Shown: one piece after another, positions 28,840 to 38,585 of the stretch
How positions within the stretch are numbered: position 1 is the first letter of the stretch
How the letters are laid out: every line of letters begins with the position of its first letter
Assembly: GCF_017916325.1 (NCBI RefSeq)
Contig: NC_090147.1
Location: 97,501-161,500, forward strand
Length of the DNA stretch: 64,000 nt
Reading direction: 5' to 3'
Source of the DNA: Leishmania martiniquensis
Taxonomy: Eukaryota; Euglenozoa; Kinetoplastea; Trypanosomatida; Trypanosomatidae
Program-made: the position numbers and the translations under genes
The notes under the pieces: model-generated
What the model saw: only the letters and a program-made list of their open reading frames with translations
What the model was told of the DNA's origin: nothing
Database searches by the model: none

Positions 28840-30735
28840 ATGGTGTACGTCCGGCTCATCACCCCGGCGCTGGCTGGGCTGCTCGATGCGGCAGCCAGCG
28901 AGCCTGGAGCCGATCGGCTTCGATGTGACTTTATCGAAGAGCGTCTGCACGCTCTTGTGCACACGCAGTCGCCATCAATACTGGAGGCCGCGTTGTGGAT
29001 CTACTTGGTTTCTCAGCAGCAGCTGCTCTCCAGAACCACGCACGATTGCAACGCCACTGGTGGGCAGCACGGATCGAACTGCGACGCTTCGGAAGCGCCG
29101 ACGTCCTCCGCCAGCATCGACTCTCCGCTACCGCCGCCGCTCCAGCTCCCCGAGTTCGTCACATGCATCAGCGACGCCGTGCGTTGGTACTGTGGTGAGC
29201 TGTTGACCTCTGCTGCTCGTCCGGTGGCTGGTGAGTGCCAAGGAGCGTCACAGCCGCCATCGCCACCGCAAGAGAGACAACAGCAACAGCAGCAGCAGCA
29301 GCCCAAGTCAAAAATGATTCTCCATATCGAGCGAGGCCCTTGCAGCGCCGTGGCGAAGCAGCCGGGAGCGCGAATCGATGAGCTTGTCCGACACCTGCAG
29401 CAGCTGACCTCGCCCTCAGCGCCGTCACAGCCAGCTCCGCATCCCAAGCAGGCAGCCGGGCCTCTTGCCACTGTGCGGCTGGCCCTCGGTGCATTTGCTC
29501 AGCTCAATCGAACCTCCGCGCTACGTCAGCCTCGCACCGTGGCCCTCCTCGTTCGAGACCTCGTCTCCCTCTGGAGTCTCGTCTATCTGTGTAAGCGTCT
29601 CAAGCATCACCAACTGCGGAAGGCGTCTTTGCTGATGGGCACAGCGAACGCCGCTATTGGACCAGTGGACCTGAAACGCGGTCACGCCGGAGGCGCGAGG
29701 CAACGAGATGGCACTCTGGGCGTAGGCTGCAGCCCCAACAAGCACCACTCAGACCCCGAGCCCATCGCGGTGTGCTTCCACGATTACGATCTGCTACTGC
29801 CATGGGCTCTCGTTCAGCGTATATTGTCGCCGTCGGTGGTGTCCATGGCAGCCGTAGCAGCGCAATGTCGAGCCGTAGAGGAGGCGAAAGCGGATGCGGC
29901 CTCCTCCTTGTCGTGCAGCGCTGCCACCACTGCCCCTACCTTCATGCTCATCCTCAACCCTGCCGTGACGGCCATGGACGACAACCCCGACCGCCTCAGC
30001 AAGAACGCGCGCATAGACGCCATCGATCAAGCCTCCAGCAAGTATTACTATGCTCTTCTTTCCACACGTGCGCATGGGCAAGCAAGCGGGTGCAACAGAA
30101 GCGTACGGTCCGGCGCCTCCGCTGCAGCCGCAGCAGCCCACCAAGAGGCCCTACGCAGCTCCTTGTCGTCGGTGGACATTGGCGAGTACGGCGTGCTCGA
30201 CCCGTCGAGGATGCGCGAGCCCTCCTCCCTGGCCGGCACGGCCGGGTCGCTCTCCGGCGGCGTCAGCGTGGGGCGATCGGCAAGCTCGGAGGCGGCTTCG
30301 AAGTCGTATGCGTTATTTTTGCGCGATGCATCGATCGGCTTCGACATCCAGGTAATGGCCCTCACCGGTGCCGGTGTCGGTTACTACCTCGGCTACCTGC
30401 GCGGGCTGTCGTCGGAGTGGTGCACGCTGTACGCCGTCGTTGGCCTTGTGGCGATGATGCTGGTGGACGCCGTCCTGCTCATGATTCGGGTCGGGCGGCA
30501 GGACGAGGCCGTACGCAGGGCTCGCAAGCGGATTCGCCGGGAGCGTGAAACGGTTGCGAAGGGATGCGAGAAGCTCGTGCAGGCCATGCAGGCTGCTGCG
30601 CCTTTGTCAGCGGTTGGTGCCGCAGCGGCATCCACTTCCTCCTTCGCGGGCATGACAACTCGTGGGAGGTCGCACGCGGACGCCGCTGCGGCATCTCAGG
30701 CGGAGACCGGCTCGCACACCAAAAAAAATCAGTAG
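28840..30735 (+). CDS. Two-TM protein, possibly V-ATPase assembly factor Vma12/TMEM199-like
   Basis: 631 residues from ATG 28840; the open frame to 28744 is CT-tract sequence. The N-terminal part is helical, with a central linker carrying a seven-Gln run at about 29281-29302. Then come a conserved-looking NPDRLSKNARIDAIDQA stretch and two closely spaced hydrophobic helices near the C-terminus (about 505-523 and 528-550). A basic cytosolic-looking tail and a Lys-rich end (KKNQ) follow. This soluble-domain-plus-hairpin layout resembles the Vma12 family, ER proteins that help assemble the V-ATPase Vo sector. The resemblance is topological and weak at sequence level, so the functional call is tentative. 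A membrane protein of the ER or endomembranes is the safer statement. Confidence 0.6.
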   Translation: MVYVRLITPALAGLLDAAASEPGADRLRCDFIEERLHALVHTQSPSILEAALWIYLVSQQQLLSRTTHDCNATGGQHGSNCDASEAPTSSASIDSPLPPPLQLPEFVTCISDAVRWYCGELLTSAARPVAGECQGASQPPSPPQERQQQQQQQQPKSKMILHIERGPCSAVAKQPGARIDELVRHLQQLTSPSAPSQPAPHPKQAAGPLATVRLALGAFAQLNRTSALRQPRTVALLVRDLVSLWSLVYLCKRLKHHQLRKASLLMGTANAAIGPVDLKRGHAGGARQRDGTLGVGCSPNKHHSDPEPIAVCFHDYDLLLPWALVQRILSPSVVSMAAVAAQCRAVEEAKADAASSLSCSAATTAPTFMLILNPAVTAMDDNPDRLSKNARIDAIDQASSKYYYALLSTRAHGQASGCNRSVRSGASAAAAAAHQEALRSSLSSVDIGEYGVLDPSRMREPSSLAGTAGSLSGGVSVGRSASSEAASKSYALFLRDASIGFDIQVMALTGAGVGYYLGYLRGLSSEWCTLYAVVGLVAMMLVDAVLLMIRVGRQDEAVRRARKRIRRERETVAKGCEKLVQAMQAAAPLSAVGAAAASTSSFAGMTTRGRSHADAAAASQAETGSHTKKNQ

Positions 30736-31440
30736 CGCCGGTACCTGCGGCGCATCAAATAGTGCGCAGGGGATGTGAAATGGGAGGCAGTGGGCAGGAA
30801 AAGAAAGGGGGAAGGGGGGCGGCGAACAATACGCCTCGGTAAGTGCCATCTCGGAGGGTCCAGTGCCTCAATCTTCATCTGTCACAAGCTCAGCAGCTCC
30901 TCCTCATCTATGGCCTACATCCAACCACTTCTTATGGTGGCCGGCATAGGCGCTCGTACCGCGAGGAACTCAATGCGATATGCCGCTGCCGATGCTGGCA
31001 GCCAGGCCCTGCATGGAGTGGCACCGCGGCGGCCTGCGGCTGGGGTTCGGCGCATGGGCTTCGCCCAGATGGCTCGGTGCGCGGCATTGGTGTGACGTGT
31101 CTGCCTACCCGCCTGCCTCGCCCCACGAGGTGTGCGATCGGGGCCCCCTGTATGTGTGTGTGCGTGTGTGTGTGTGACGGGGGGCCGGTAGGGGTGTGGT
31201 GTGGTGGCTGACCTTGACGTGTGCGCTCTGTGCGGCAGAGGCGGGATGGGTGGGTGGGGTGAACGCGTTGAAGCCATTCGAAATCGAACTGTCCTGCTGT
31301 CCTCCCCTCTACTCCGCTGCGTCCTCTCCTCCCTTCTCCTCATCCTTCGCTGCGAGCCTAGCGCCCTCAACGGCTTCCGCAGGCTCCTCTCTTCTCTCCC
31401 TGCAGAGGGGGAGGGGAGAGTGCTTCCTTGCTGAGGTGCC
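30736..31440 (+). other. Spacer holding a SIDER-like element
   Basis: The first 230 bases look like ordinary 3'UTR; the SIDER-like repeat occupies about 30972-31271. A CT-rich tract (31285-31345, 31385-31400) with AGs at 31381-31382 and 31402-31403 leads to the next gene. Confidence 0.7.
30972..31271 (+). mobile_element. SIDER-like degenerate retroposon, copy A
   Basis: About 300 bases that recur in reverse complement at 63165-63473. The core 31048-31271 differs from the other copy by only about five changes over roughly 225 bases. It includes an internal GT run (31149-31177). The sequence carries no usable ORF. Size, position in the 3'UTR of a coding transcript and lack of coding capacity match short interspersed degenerate retroposons (SIDER2 type) of Leishmania, which are known to affect mRNA stability. 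The family name rests on my recollection of their consensus. Confidence 0.75.
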
Positions 31441-34400
31441 ATGCATAATGGATCGACGCCCACATCTTCGGCGCTCGTCACCTACGCCGCATGGCGCGCC
31501 GAGGCGGAGCGCATCACCCGACTTGCTCGCAGCATCGCGCACGACAGGCGACTTAGCGCGGCAGTCGCTGCTGTGAAGAGCGCGTCGCCCATCGCCAGTG
31601 GCATCGGGGTCGACGGTCGTCCATCGAGGCCACCAGAGCTCTTTTCCACAGCAGCCGCGGTGGCCACCGCGGCTGCACCGTCTTTTCTTCAGCGGATGCT
31701 GTACAGCCCCCCCACGAGTAGCACCGAATCTACTGCTCTCTCCCCTGTGGCGTCTTTACCAGCAATACAGGGGGCGTGTCTCAGCAGGGACGACGAAGTC
31801 GCTTCGCTTCTGCAGCTGCTGGCCCTGGCGGAGATGCCCCCTCCTCTCGACACCGTCGCGTGGCCATCGTCCTCCTCCGCAGAGAAACGGCGGTTCTTTG
31901 CGGAGGCGCTGGCAGCCGCCTCTCTCCGCATCGCCAGCAGCCACGAGAGCGAAAGCGCTGAGGGTGGCCCTCTCGCTAGCGTGGCGGTACCGTCGCCATC
32001 TTTGATATCGTACTCGCACGCCGTACTGCCGAGGCGCGAGATAGCCGCGGCCCCCCATTGGCCAGCGGCAGTGCCTCACACAGCCCCCCGTCCTTCTCCG
32101 GGCGCGTGGCAGAGTCCTCTCAGCGGCGGAGACGGCGAGAGCGATTTTGATCTGCTGTTCGCGCGGCTCAGGCACCGGGCGATGGGGCGCGGTCGCAGCG
32201 AGTGTGCGGTCAGCCCGCTATCACATTCGGCACCATCGCCGACCACAGAGCCCCCACCGTCTGCTCCCGTGGTCAACGCTGGTCTTGATGCTGCTCGAGA
32301 AGCTCTGAATGCGGCTGATGCACTGCTCCTGCGGCTGCGCCGCCAGTATCGTCTCACCACTTCGCCGAACGGGCGACTGGTGGAGGCGCAGACGCTTCTG
32401 CTGCGGGCCACGGTATGTCGCGAGGCGCAGCTGTACACGAACGAAATTTTGAGTGCGGTGAGCCAGCGCTTCTGCTCTGACGAGGTGGAGCAGGGGGGAC
32501 GGCGCCACGTGCTGCACCCGCGTCGCCATCGCCCCTCCGCGTCATTCGAAGCTGTGCCGCAGAACTGGGCAGCACTAACCGTCGCTGAGTCCAGGGACCC
32601 TCTCACAAGTGCCATCCGAAAAGAACTTGCCCAGGCTACGCAGTCGTGCCAGCACGTGGAGCGTTCTCGCTCGCTCGCGCAGGACAAGAGAGCCGGTGGC
32701 GACGGCATGCGCGAGGTCGCAGAGGCAATGCCTTCAACCAGCTCGGCCTCACCACAGCTCATGGAGGCACTCGCACGATGGCGGCAAGTTGTTGTGGCGC
32801 AGCAGCGCTCTTTACGCATGGAAGAAGTGCACGACTACGTGGCGGCAGCACAACTATTTCTCGCAGCAGCTGAAGAGGAGCAGCAGCTCGGCGGTGGCGG
32901 TGGCGGCATTGGGGCGTGTCCACAAGATGGGCCATATGGCGAGTCGCCTTTGATGCTCGCCACTCACGGCGTGACGCACGTGCTGCGTGCGTGTGGTCTT
33001 CTTCTCTCGGACACTCTGCTGGAGAAAGAAGTGCCGTACCCATCCATTGTGGTGAAGGAGATGGCAGCGGCGGCTGTTGCGGAAACGATGGCCACGCCTG
33101 ACATCGCCGTTGACAAACTTGGAAGCAGCTGCAGGAGTGACGGGGCCGCTTGCTGTCCGCCGTCGCATCCGGTGGTTCTACCACCGCTACCTGTGCGGGG
33201 TGGCCCACACGCCACACGCGTATGGATACTGCTTGTGCAGCTGGCAACCTTCCTGGAGCGCACCTCGTTACCGCTTCCCTGGGATGTGAGGAGCATCGTC
33301 ACAGACAACATTGCCCCGACCCTGCCGGCAGAAGACGGCATGCGCAACGGCAGACGCAGCACTCCGCAGCTTCTCTGGGAGCTTTCTGCTGCGGTGCTGC
33401 TGCAGAGACCACTCGATGCACTCCAGGCTCTGCAGGAGGTCCTTCTGTACGCGTCTTCGTCTACCATAACATCGGCAAAGGTGCGGTCGCTACGCGATCT
33501 CTTCAGTAGCCACACGTCCCCGCAGAGCGCGCACCCGTCATCGCAGCCCTCCTCTGCAACACGGACGTCTCCATCGTCGTCGTGCACCTCATTTCCTGCA
33601 ACAGCAGCAGCAGCAGCACCGTCTGCGCCAAGCATCTGGACAACGCCGGTGCAACCGCAGCCGGGCACACTACCACTGTGCCTCCTCTCCCTGCGCCGTG
33701 CCACCGCGGCCGCTGTGCGTGCGCGCCACGACGCCGAGGCGCTGCAGTATGTCGAGGTGGGCCTGCGCCTACTGAGGGGGCAGGCGGAGAGGCGGAGCCC
33801 CGTGCGTGGCGATGAGCACGAGGCCGCTGCCGACTACCGGCGGCTCGCGCACTGGCCCAAAGTTGCAACGGCGACGCCAGCCCAGCGATTGAGTCCGACA
33901 AACGTACCTACCACAGAGACGGTGGCCTCCGCCGTCACGTACCTCTCCGATAGCGTGGTGCTAACCATGCAGCGCGTGCTGCTGCTCTTTCTCACGTCTC
34001 CGATGGCGTCTGGCGAGGCGGTGGAATGGCTGCAGCAACGGCAGTGCCAAGATGACGTGTGGTGTAAATCGGAGGCGAAGGGGCGTCACACAGCCCTCTC
34101 TGCTTCTCGCGATCTCCGCCCGTTGAGCCATCAGGAGCGCCTCGAGAGTTTGCTGGAGTGCGCCGGTGACGTTGTCTGCGGCGTCGCCGTCTCTCTCACC
34201 TATGCTCTGGACACGTTGGATACCCTCACGGCGCACCTGCAGCTGCTCGAGCGTCATCTTTTGGTACCACAAAGCTCCATGGCGCGGTCACGCGCCGCCT
34301 CTTGCACGGCCAGCAACGTAACGTGCTGCGAAGCGTGCGCGTCGCTGGCTCGGCCACCCCACACGGAGCAGCAAGACTGTTTCGATTCGCCCGCGAGTGA

Positions 34401-35265
34401 GGCAGTCGTCCTTCTGCAGTCCTTTCCAGGCGCGGCGCATCGATTAGAGCATGTTATCGCGACGGCGCTAAAAGCAGCAAAGGCGGGCTCAGCTCTGAGT
34501 GACGCACCCCCGCCAGCAGCCCATGGCATCGAGCGAGGGGCGCCAGCCACTACGGCATCCGCCACAGCACTCGGTGAGGAGGCACTGGCGGAATACCCCC
34601 CTTCCTGTGCAGCCGAGGCCGGCGCCTCGCAGCAGGGGCGTTCGCGCGCTGTATGCACGCTGACCTCGTCGATGCGGTATCAGCGACTGAAGACGGCGTA
34701 CCGTTCCCGGCCGTCCTTTCGGATCGGTGGCACTCAGGGCTCGGCGACACCCGCGGACCCCGGCAGGGACGCATCCGCGGCCGTCGCACGCAGCACCCAC
34801 GACGTCCACAGCGACCCCGCGCGCGTTGTCGGGGAGCATTCGGAGGCGGAGGCTGAAGAGGGTAAAAGGGGCACGGAAGAAGAGGGCAGCCGCTTCTGCA
34901 CGCAGTCTGCCGCCTTAGCGGAGCTCGCGCAAGTTGTGCGAGAGCTGTGGGTTATGGTGGGGGCGCTCACGCTGCCGCTGCGTGCGACGTCAACGTGCAC
35001 GTTGACGCCGCCCAAAGCGGCATTAGCGGCCCCTGAAGCAGAGGAGCGGTGGTTCGAGGCGGGCGTTGCAACGGACTCAGCGTGGTCATCAAGCAAAGGC
35101 GGTGTTAGTTACAGTGCAGCGCGCCACGCCCTCTCTGTAGTGGAGCCGCGGATGGAGAGGTGTCTGCGCGTCCTCGGTGACCGTGACCGGACTGTGCTGG
35201 TGCTGCTTCGGCGGCTGCAAGCGGAGCTGCTTTTTCCGGCTGTGTGCCACTCACTTGCGGAGTAG
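31441..35265 (+). CDS. Unrecognised 1274-residue protein
   Basis: A single long frame from ATG 31441, which directly follows a CT-rich tract and AGs at 31381-31403. The protein is Ala/Ser/Leu-rich with many predicted helices separated by low-complexity Ser/Pro/His linkers. It shows no signal peptide, clear transmembrane segment or nucleotide-binding motif. Scattered Cys occur (for example CCEACASLA near 34330) but form no recognised finger. The helical blocks around residues 270-350 and 640-830 look the most ordered and could be repeat-type (TPR-like) helices, but I cannot support that by motif. Codon use and length argue strongly for a real gene; the function is unknown. Confidence 0.82.
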   Translation: MHNGSTPTSSALVTYAAWRAEAERITRLARSIAHDRRLSAAVAAVKSASPIASGIGVDGRPSRPPELFSTAAAVATAAAPSFLQRMLYSPPTSSTESTALSPVASLPAIQGACLSRDDEVASLLQLLALAEMPPPLDTVAWPSSSSAEKRRFFAEALAAASLRIASSHESESAEGGPLASVAVPSPSLISYSHAVLPRREIAAAPHWPAAVPHTAPRPSPGAWQSPLSGGDGESDFDLLFARLRHRAMGRGRSECAVSPLSHSAPSPTTEPPPSAPVVNAGLDAAREALNAADALLLRLRRQYRLTTSPNGRLVEAQTLLLRATVCREAQLYTNEILSAVSQRFCSDEVEQGGRRHVLHPRRHRPSASFEAVPQNWAALTVAESRDPLTSAIRKELAQATQSCQHVERSRSLAQDKRAGGDGMREVAEAMPSTSSASPQLMEALARWRQVVVAQQRSLRMEEVHDYVAAAQLFLAAAEEEQQLGGGGGGIGACPQDGPYGESPLMLATHGVTHVLRACGLLLSDTLLEKEVPYPSIVVKEMAAAAVAETMATPDIAVDKLGSSCRSDGAACCPPSHPVVLPPLPVRGGPHATRVWILLVQLATFLERTSLPLPWDVRSIVTDNIAPTLPAEDGMRNGRRSTPQLLWELSAAVLLQRPLDALQALQEVLLYASSSTITSAKVRSLRDLFSSHTSPQSAHPSSQPSSATRTSPSSSCTSFPATAAAAAPSAPSIWTTPVQPQPGTLPLCLLSLRRATAAAVRARHDAEALQYVEVGLRLLRGQAERRSPVRGDEHEAAADYRRLAHWPKVATATPAQRLSPTNVPTTETVASAVTYLSDSVVLTMQRVLLLFLTSPMASGEAVEWLQQRQCQDDVWCKSEAKGRHTALSASRDLRPLSHQERLESLLECAGDVVCGVAVSLTYALDTLDTLTAHLQLLERHLLVPQSSMARSRAASCTASNVTCCEACASLARPPHTEQQDCFDSPASEAVVLLQSFPGAAHRLEHVIATALKAAKAGSALSDAPPPAAHGIERGAPATTASATALGEEALAEYPPSCAAEAGASQQGRSRAVCTLTSSMRYQRLKTAYRSRPSFRIGGTQGSATPADPGRDASAAVARSTHDVHSDPARVVGEHSEAEAEEGKRGTEEEGSRFCTQSAALAELAQVVRELWVMVGALTLPLRATSTCTLTPPKAALAAPEAEERWFEAGVATDSAWSSSKGGVSYSAARHALSVVEPRMERCLRVLGDRDRTVLVLLRRLQAELLFPAVCHSLAE

Positions 35266-35644
35266 AAAAGGGCCTTAAGGGGGAGACGCATGGCCATCTC
35301 GGCGGTGGCGATGGCGTGTCCCTCCCTCCATCTCCTCAGCGCAAGGAGGCGAACGGAAGTAACGGTGTCGTAGAGATGCACCGAGGCTCGGCAACAACGC
35401 GGTGCGTGTAAAGGGGTAGGTTCGATACATATCCTTTCGTGTATTTGGTGATGTCTTTCATCTCGCTGGCTCGCTCGCTCTTGGCGAATATAGTGGTCGC
35501 CGTTCCGACCTCGGCACGTCAAGCAGCGGCATCCGGCGACAGGCGGTATCGATGCAGCGCATGAAAGAAGGGTAGCGACAGCGATACAGCGGGGGGTGGG
35601 GGCGGGGGGACAGCGTGCCTTCACGAGGTTGATACCGTGTGTGT

Positions 35645-35691
35645 ACATACATATATATATGTGTGTGTGTGTACGTGTGTGTGTGTGTGTG
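35645..35691. repeat. TA/TG microsatellite
   Basis: Alternating CATACATATATATA followed by a long TG run, broken once by ACG. Located in the spacer downstream of the 1274-residue gene. Confidence 0.9.
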
Positions 35692-38197
35692 AACGAGTCG
35701 GCATGGCACTGCTCGCGGTCAACTCTCGGGCTTTCACCCTCCCTCTCCGGCACCTGTGCTCACGCGTCTTATCTCAGTCTACGTAACAGTAGGAGGAATG
35801 CACTGACTCATGCACGCGGGCGCGGGCAGTCGTGTGAAGACACGCACGCCCCACTGGTACAATCGAGTCGAGTCGGGGGAGGTCTTTGGCTACGTGGTCG
35901 CAGGAGCACATACAGCCCCTCCTGCCGACTTCGACTGCCACCGCCATCGAGCCCACCACTTTGCGCCCCCTCGCTAAAATGTGTACTCCTCTGTTCCCGT
36001 GTGTGCATGGGCGAGTGCCCCCTTCACAAGTCGTCACGCACCCCTTGCACCCTCCTCCGCACCCTCGATCCTCCCGCTCGCTTTCGTCGCAGCATCTCGA
36101 CTGCTCGCTTCCCCTCTCCATCTACTCGCACATGCACATCATCGCCGCCTCCCATTAGTAGGCCTACGCCGTATTCACGAGGCCGCCGCCGCCGCAGCAG
36201 CAGCAGCCAGAGCCCCACTACGCCTCCCATCGCACCCTCCCATCCCCATCACCCCTCCTCCTGTGTCTGCCTTTCTCGCCCTCTCTTCGGTCGTTCGGGA
36301 CGACCCTCGTCCGCTTCCGTGGCTCTCTGCCTCCTGCTGCTCCTGTGTGTTTGGGGCCATGATTCGCACACACTCCGCTCTCCGGTGGGGGTGCCTGTGC
36401 TTCTGGACTACCATCCGGCCGGCACGCGCCCCCAAACACACACACACACAGAGAAGGGGGGACCGCGGAGTCGACGGAGTGTGTGTGAGTGAGGGCGAAC
36501 GTTGCGCTGACGCGCGCGCGTGCCAACTCAATGCCGCACACATCCCTTTCCTCGTCCACCGATGTAGTCGAAGACGGCGGCGGCAGTTACCGCGGCAGCA
36601 ATAGCCTCCAAGGGCGCAACCTTGGGGGCCTCTGTAGCCCTGCCAGAGCCGCAGCTGCCGCAACGCTCACCGGCCTCTCTCTGCCACCGTAGTAGCACGC
36701 TCCCTCAGTTTGCGTTGCGGCGCGGATACAATGGGCGCTGCTGGCGCGCCCTGGCGATGAAGAAGCAACAGTGCGTCGAGGAGGTAGCAGCAACACAGTT
36801 CGAGGCTCCCGCGTGATCTCTCGACCTGTCCGACTCTCTCCAGTGAAGGTCCTCTGCGCGCCGTGGTGATGTAGGCGCTAACAGGCGTGTACGATGAACG
36901 GCTTGCAGCGAAGGCTGTGCCGGGGTCCAGGAAAGCTCGCAAGTGCCCCCGCTTCAGAACCAAGGTGGTGGCGCAGGCGGGAACATCCCCCTCCTCTTCT
37001 TCGGCCTCGCTTGAGTGGTGGACCTTCTCTCCAAGACAGGCAGTCGCACCTCCGGCAGCGCGAGAGCCGCAAGACGCAGAGTGCGTATGTATAGGGAGGA
37101 TGAGCAGGTCAGTCTCTGGCAGGCCCTTGTGGCTGTGCATGTGCGTCTGCAGCCCTAGTGGCACCGATGCGTGGCCCCCCATCTCTGCGTCTGCTTCTGC
37201 CGCTGCCGCCCGGCATGTGCCGATCCGCCCATCTCCGCCCCTCCCCTCCCACCGTCGTGCGCGAAGAAGAGACGTGAAGAAGAGACCCCACGCAGACACG
37301 CAGAAGGTAGCGGCTGTTGGCGGCTACGCACGAGGGGGTGGGAAGAGAAGGGGGAAGAAGTAGGTGGCCCGTCACGTGGATTGGTTGCCGTTGCTGGCGA
37401 CGCTGTTGGTTCGCTTTCATCGATTTCCTTCGCTTGTTCGCGTACCCGCGCACGGGCACTCAGGCACGGAAGCGATGTGAATGAGAGAGGAGGGAGGGGG
37501 AGAGGGCTGCATCAGAGGCAGCAGTGTGTCAGGATCCTCTCCGGCGCCGCCACAATAGCGCCTTCCCTTCTCTTGAGTGGCATTGTACGCACCGTCGGAT
37601 GTCCTTTCCGGCGTGTTTCCCACCCACCGCAGCTTCAACGCATCTCATGCCCAGAAAGCAGCGGCGTAGCCGCTGCCCCCCTCCTCTCTCACGCACTCAT
37701 TCACTCCCTCTCTGCCTCCCTGTGCGTATGTGCAAGTGCATGGAAGGATGCACTCACGTTGCACTGACTGGCGCGAAAAGAGGGGGAGGTGAAGGGGAAT
37801 TCGGGAGAAGGGGCCGACATGCGCGTCGCCTATCCCCTGTCTTCTGTCCACCGCTGGCAGCAGAACCGTCTGTCCCACCTGTGACCTGCTCGCCTCTACA
37901 GCTCTGTTGTGCCCCTCCTCCTCCCCCTCTCTCACGCCCCGACGACATGCACGCACACATATGCCCGCCTCCATCCGGCAAGCCTTCCGCAACAACAGCA
38001 GCAGAAAAGGGAAGAACACTCTGCGTATATTCGCTGTTGTGTGTGTGTGTGCGGCCCCCCTCTGTGTGTTCTCCTCTCGTGCATCCGGTACGCTTTCTTC
38101 TCCCGTTTTGCTCACCAAGAGAGCCTCCCGGCTCCCTCCAACTCCCTTTCATCCCCCTCTCGCCCCTCGCCTGTATATCCCTTCGTATCTTGTGCGG

Positions 38198-38248
38198 CAC
38201 ACACACACGCACACACACACATATATATACATATATATATATATACAC
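38198..38248. repeat. CA/TA microsatellite
   Basis: A CA run interrupted by a single G passes directly into a TA run with one CA interruption, about 340 bases before the NOT2 start. Confidence 0.9.
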
Positions 38249-38528
38249 TTTTTGTTTCGCGTGTCCGCTCTTTCCACGCTGCACAAGGAGTCACATCTAT
38301 CGCCTACAGAGTAAAGTGCAGACATCGACGCAAGTGCCCGAGTAGTTGAAAGAGTGGCCTCAGCAGCAGCAGTAGTAGCAGTAGCAGTAGCGTCGTCGTC
38401 CATAAGTCACAGCCCCGCCTCTCCGCCTTTCTCAGATCGTCCCTCGAGGCTGCTCTTTCACGTGCTTCAAGCACGTGCGGCAAGCGTTTCACGCGTGCAG
38501 CGCGTGGTGGGAGACACGCCGGCAGCAG

Positions 38529-38558
38529 CCCCTCCCGCTGCACACTCCTTCCGTGCAG
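38529..38558 (+). promoter_or_regulatory. Putative polypyrimidine tract and trans-splice acceptor for NOT2
   Basis: A C/T-rich stretch ends in CCGTGCAG with AG at 38557-38558. It leaves a 27-nt leader before ATG 38586, with no intervening ATG. Confidence 0.5.
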
Positions 38559-38585
38559 AAGTCTGACCTCCTCCGTCGCGCAAAA

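Larger units (their letters stand above)
35266..38585 (+). other. 3.3 kb spacer without a convincing gene
   Basis: Holds microsatellites at 35645-35691 and 38198-38248, several CT-rich tracts (36050-36130, 36240-36300, 37905-37935, 38140-38165) and a (CAG/TAG)-like run near 38357-38390. Open frames of up to 298 codons (35596-36492) read as His/Ser/Pro/Arg-rich or Cys/Val-rich translations of repeats. The length suggests long UTRs or an undetected small gene or RNA; none can be named. Confidence 0.6.

Noticed and set aside
35424..35440. GGTTCGA resembling a tRNA B-box
   Set aside because: No matching A-box, acceptor stem or cloverleaf could be folded around it; the same test failed for TTCGAAA near 43877.
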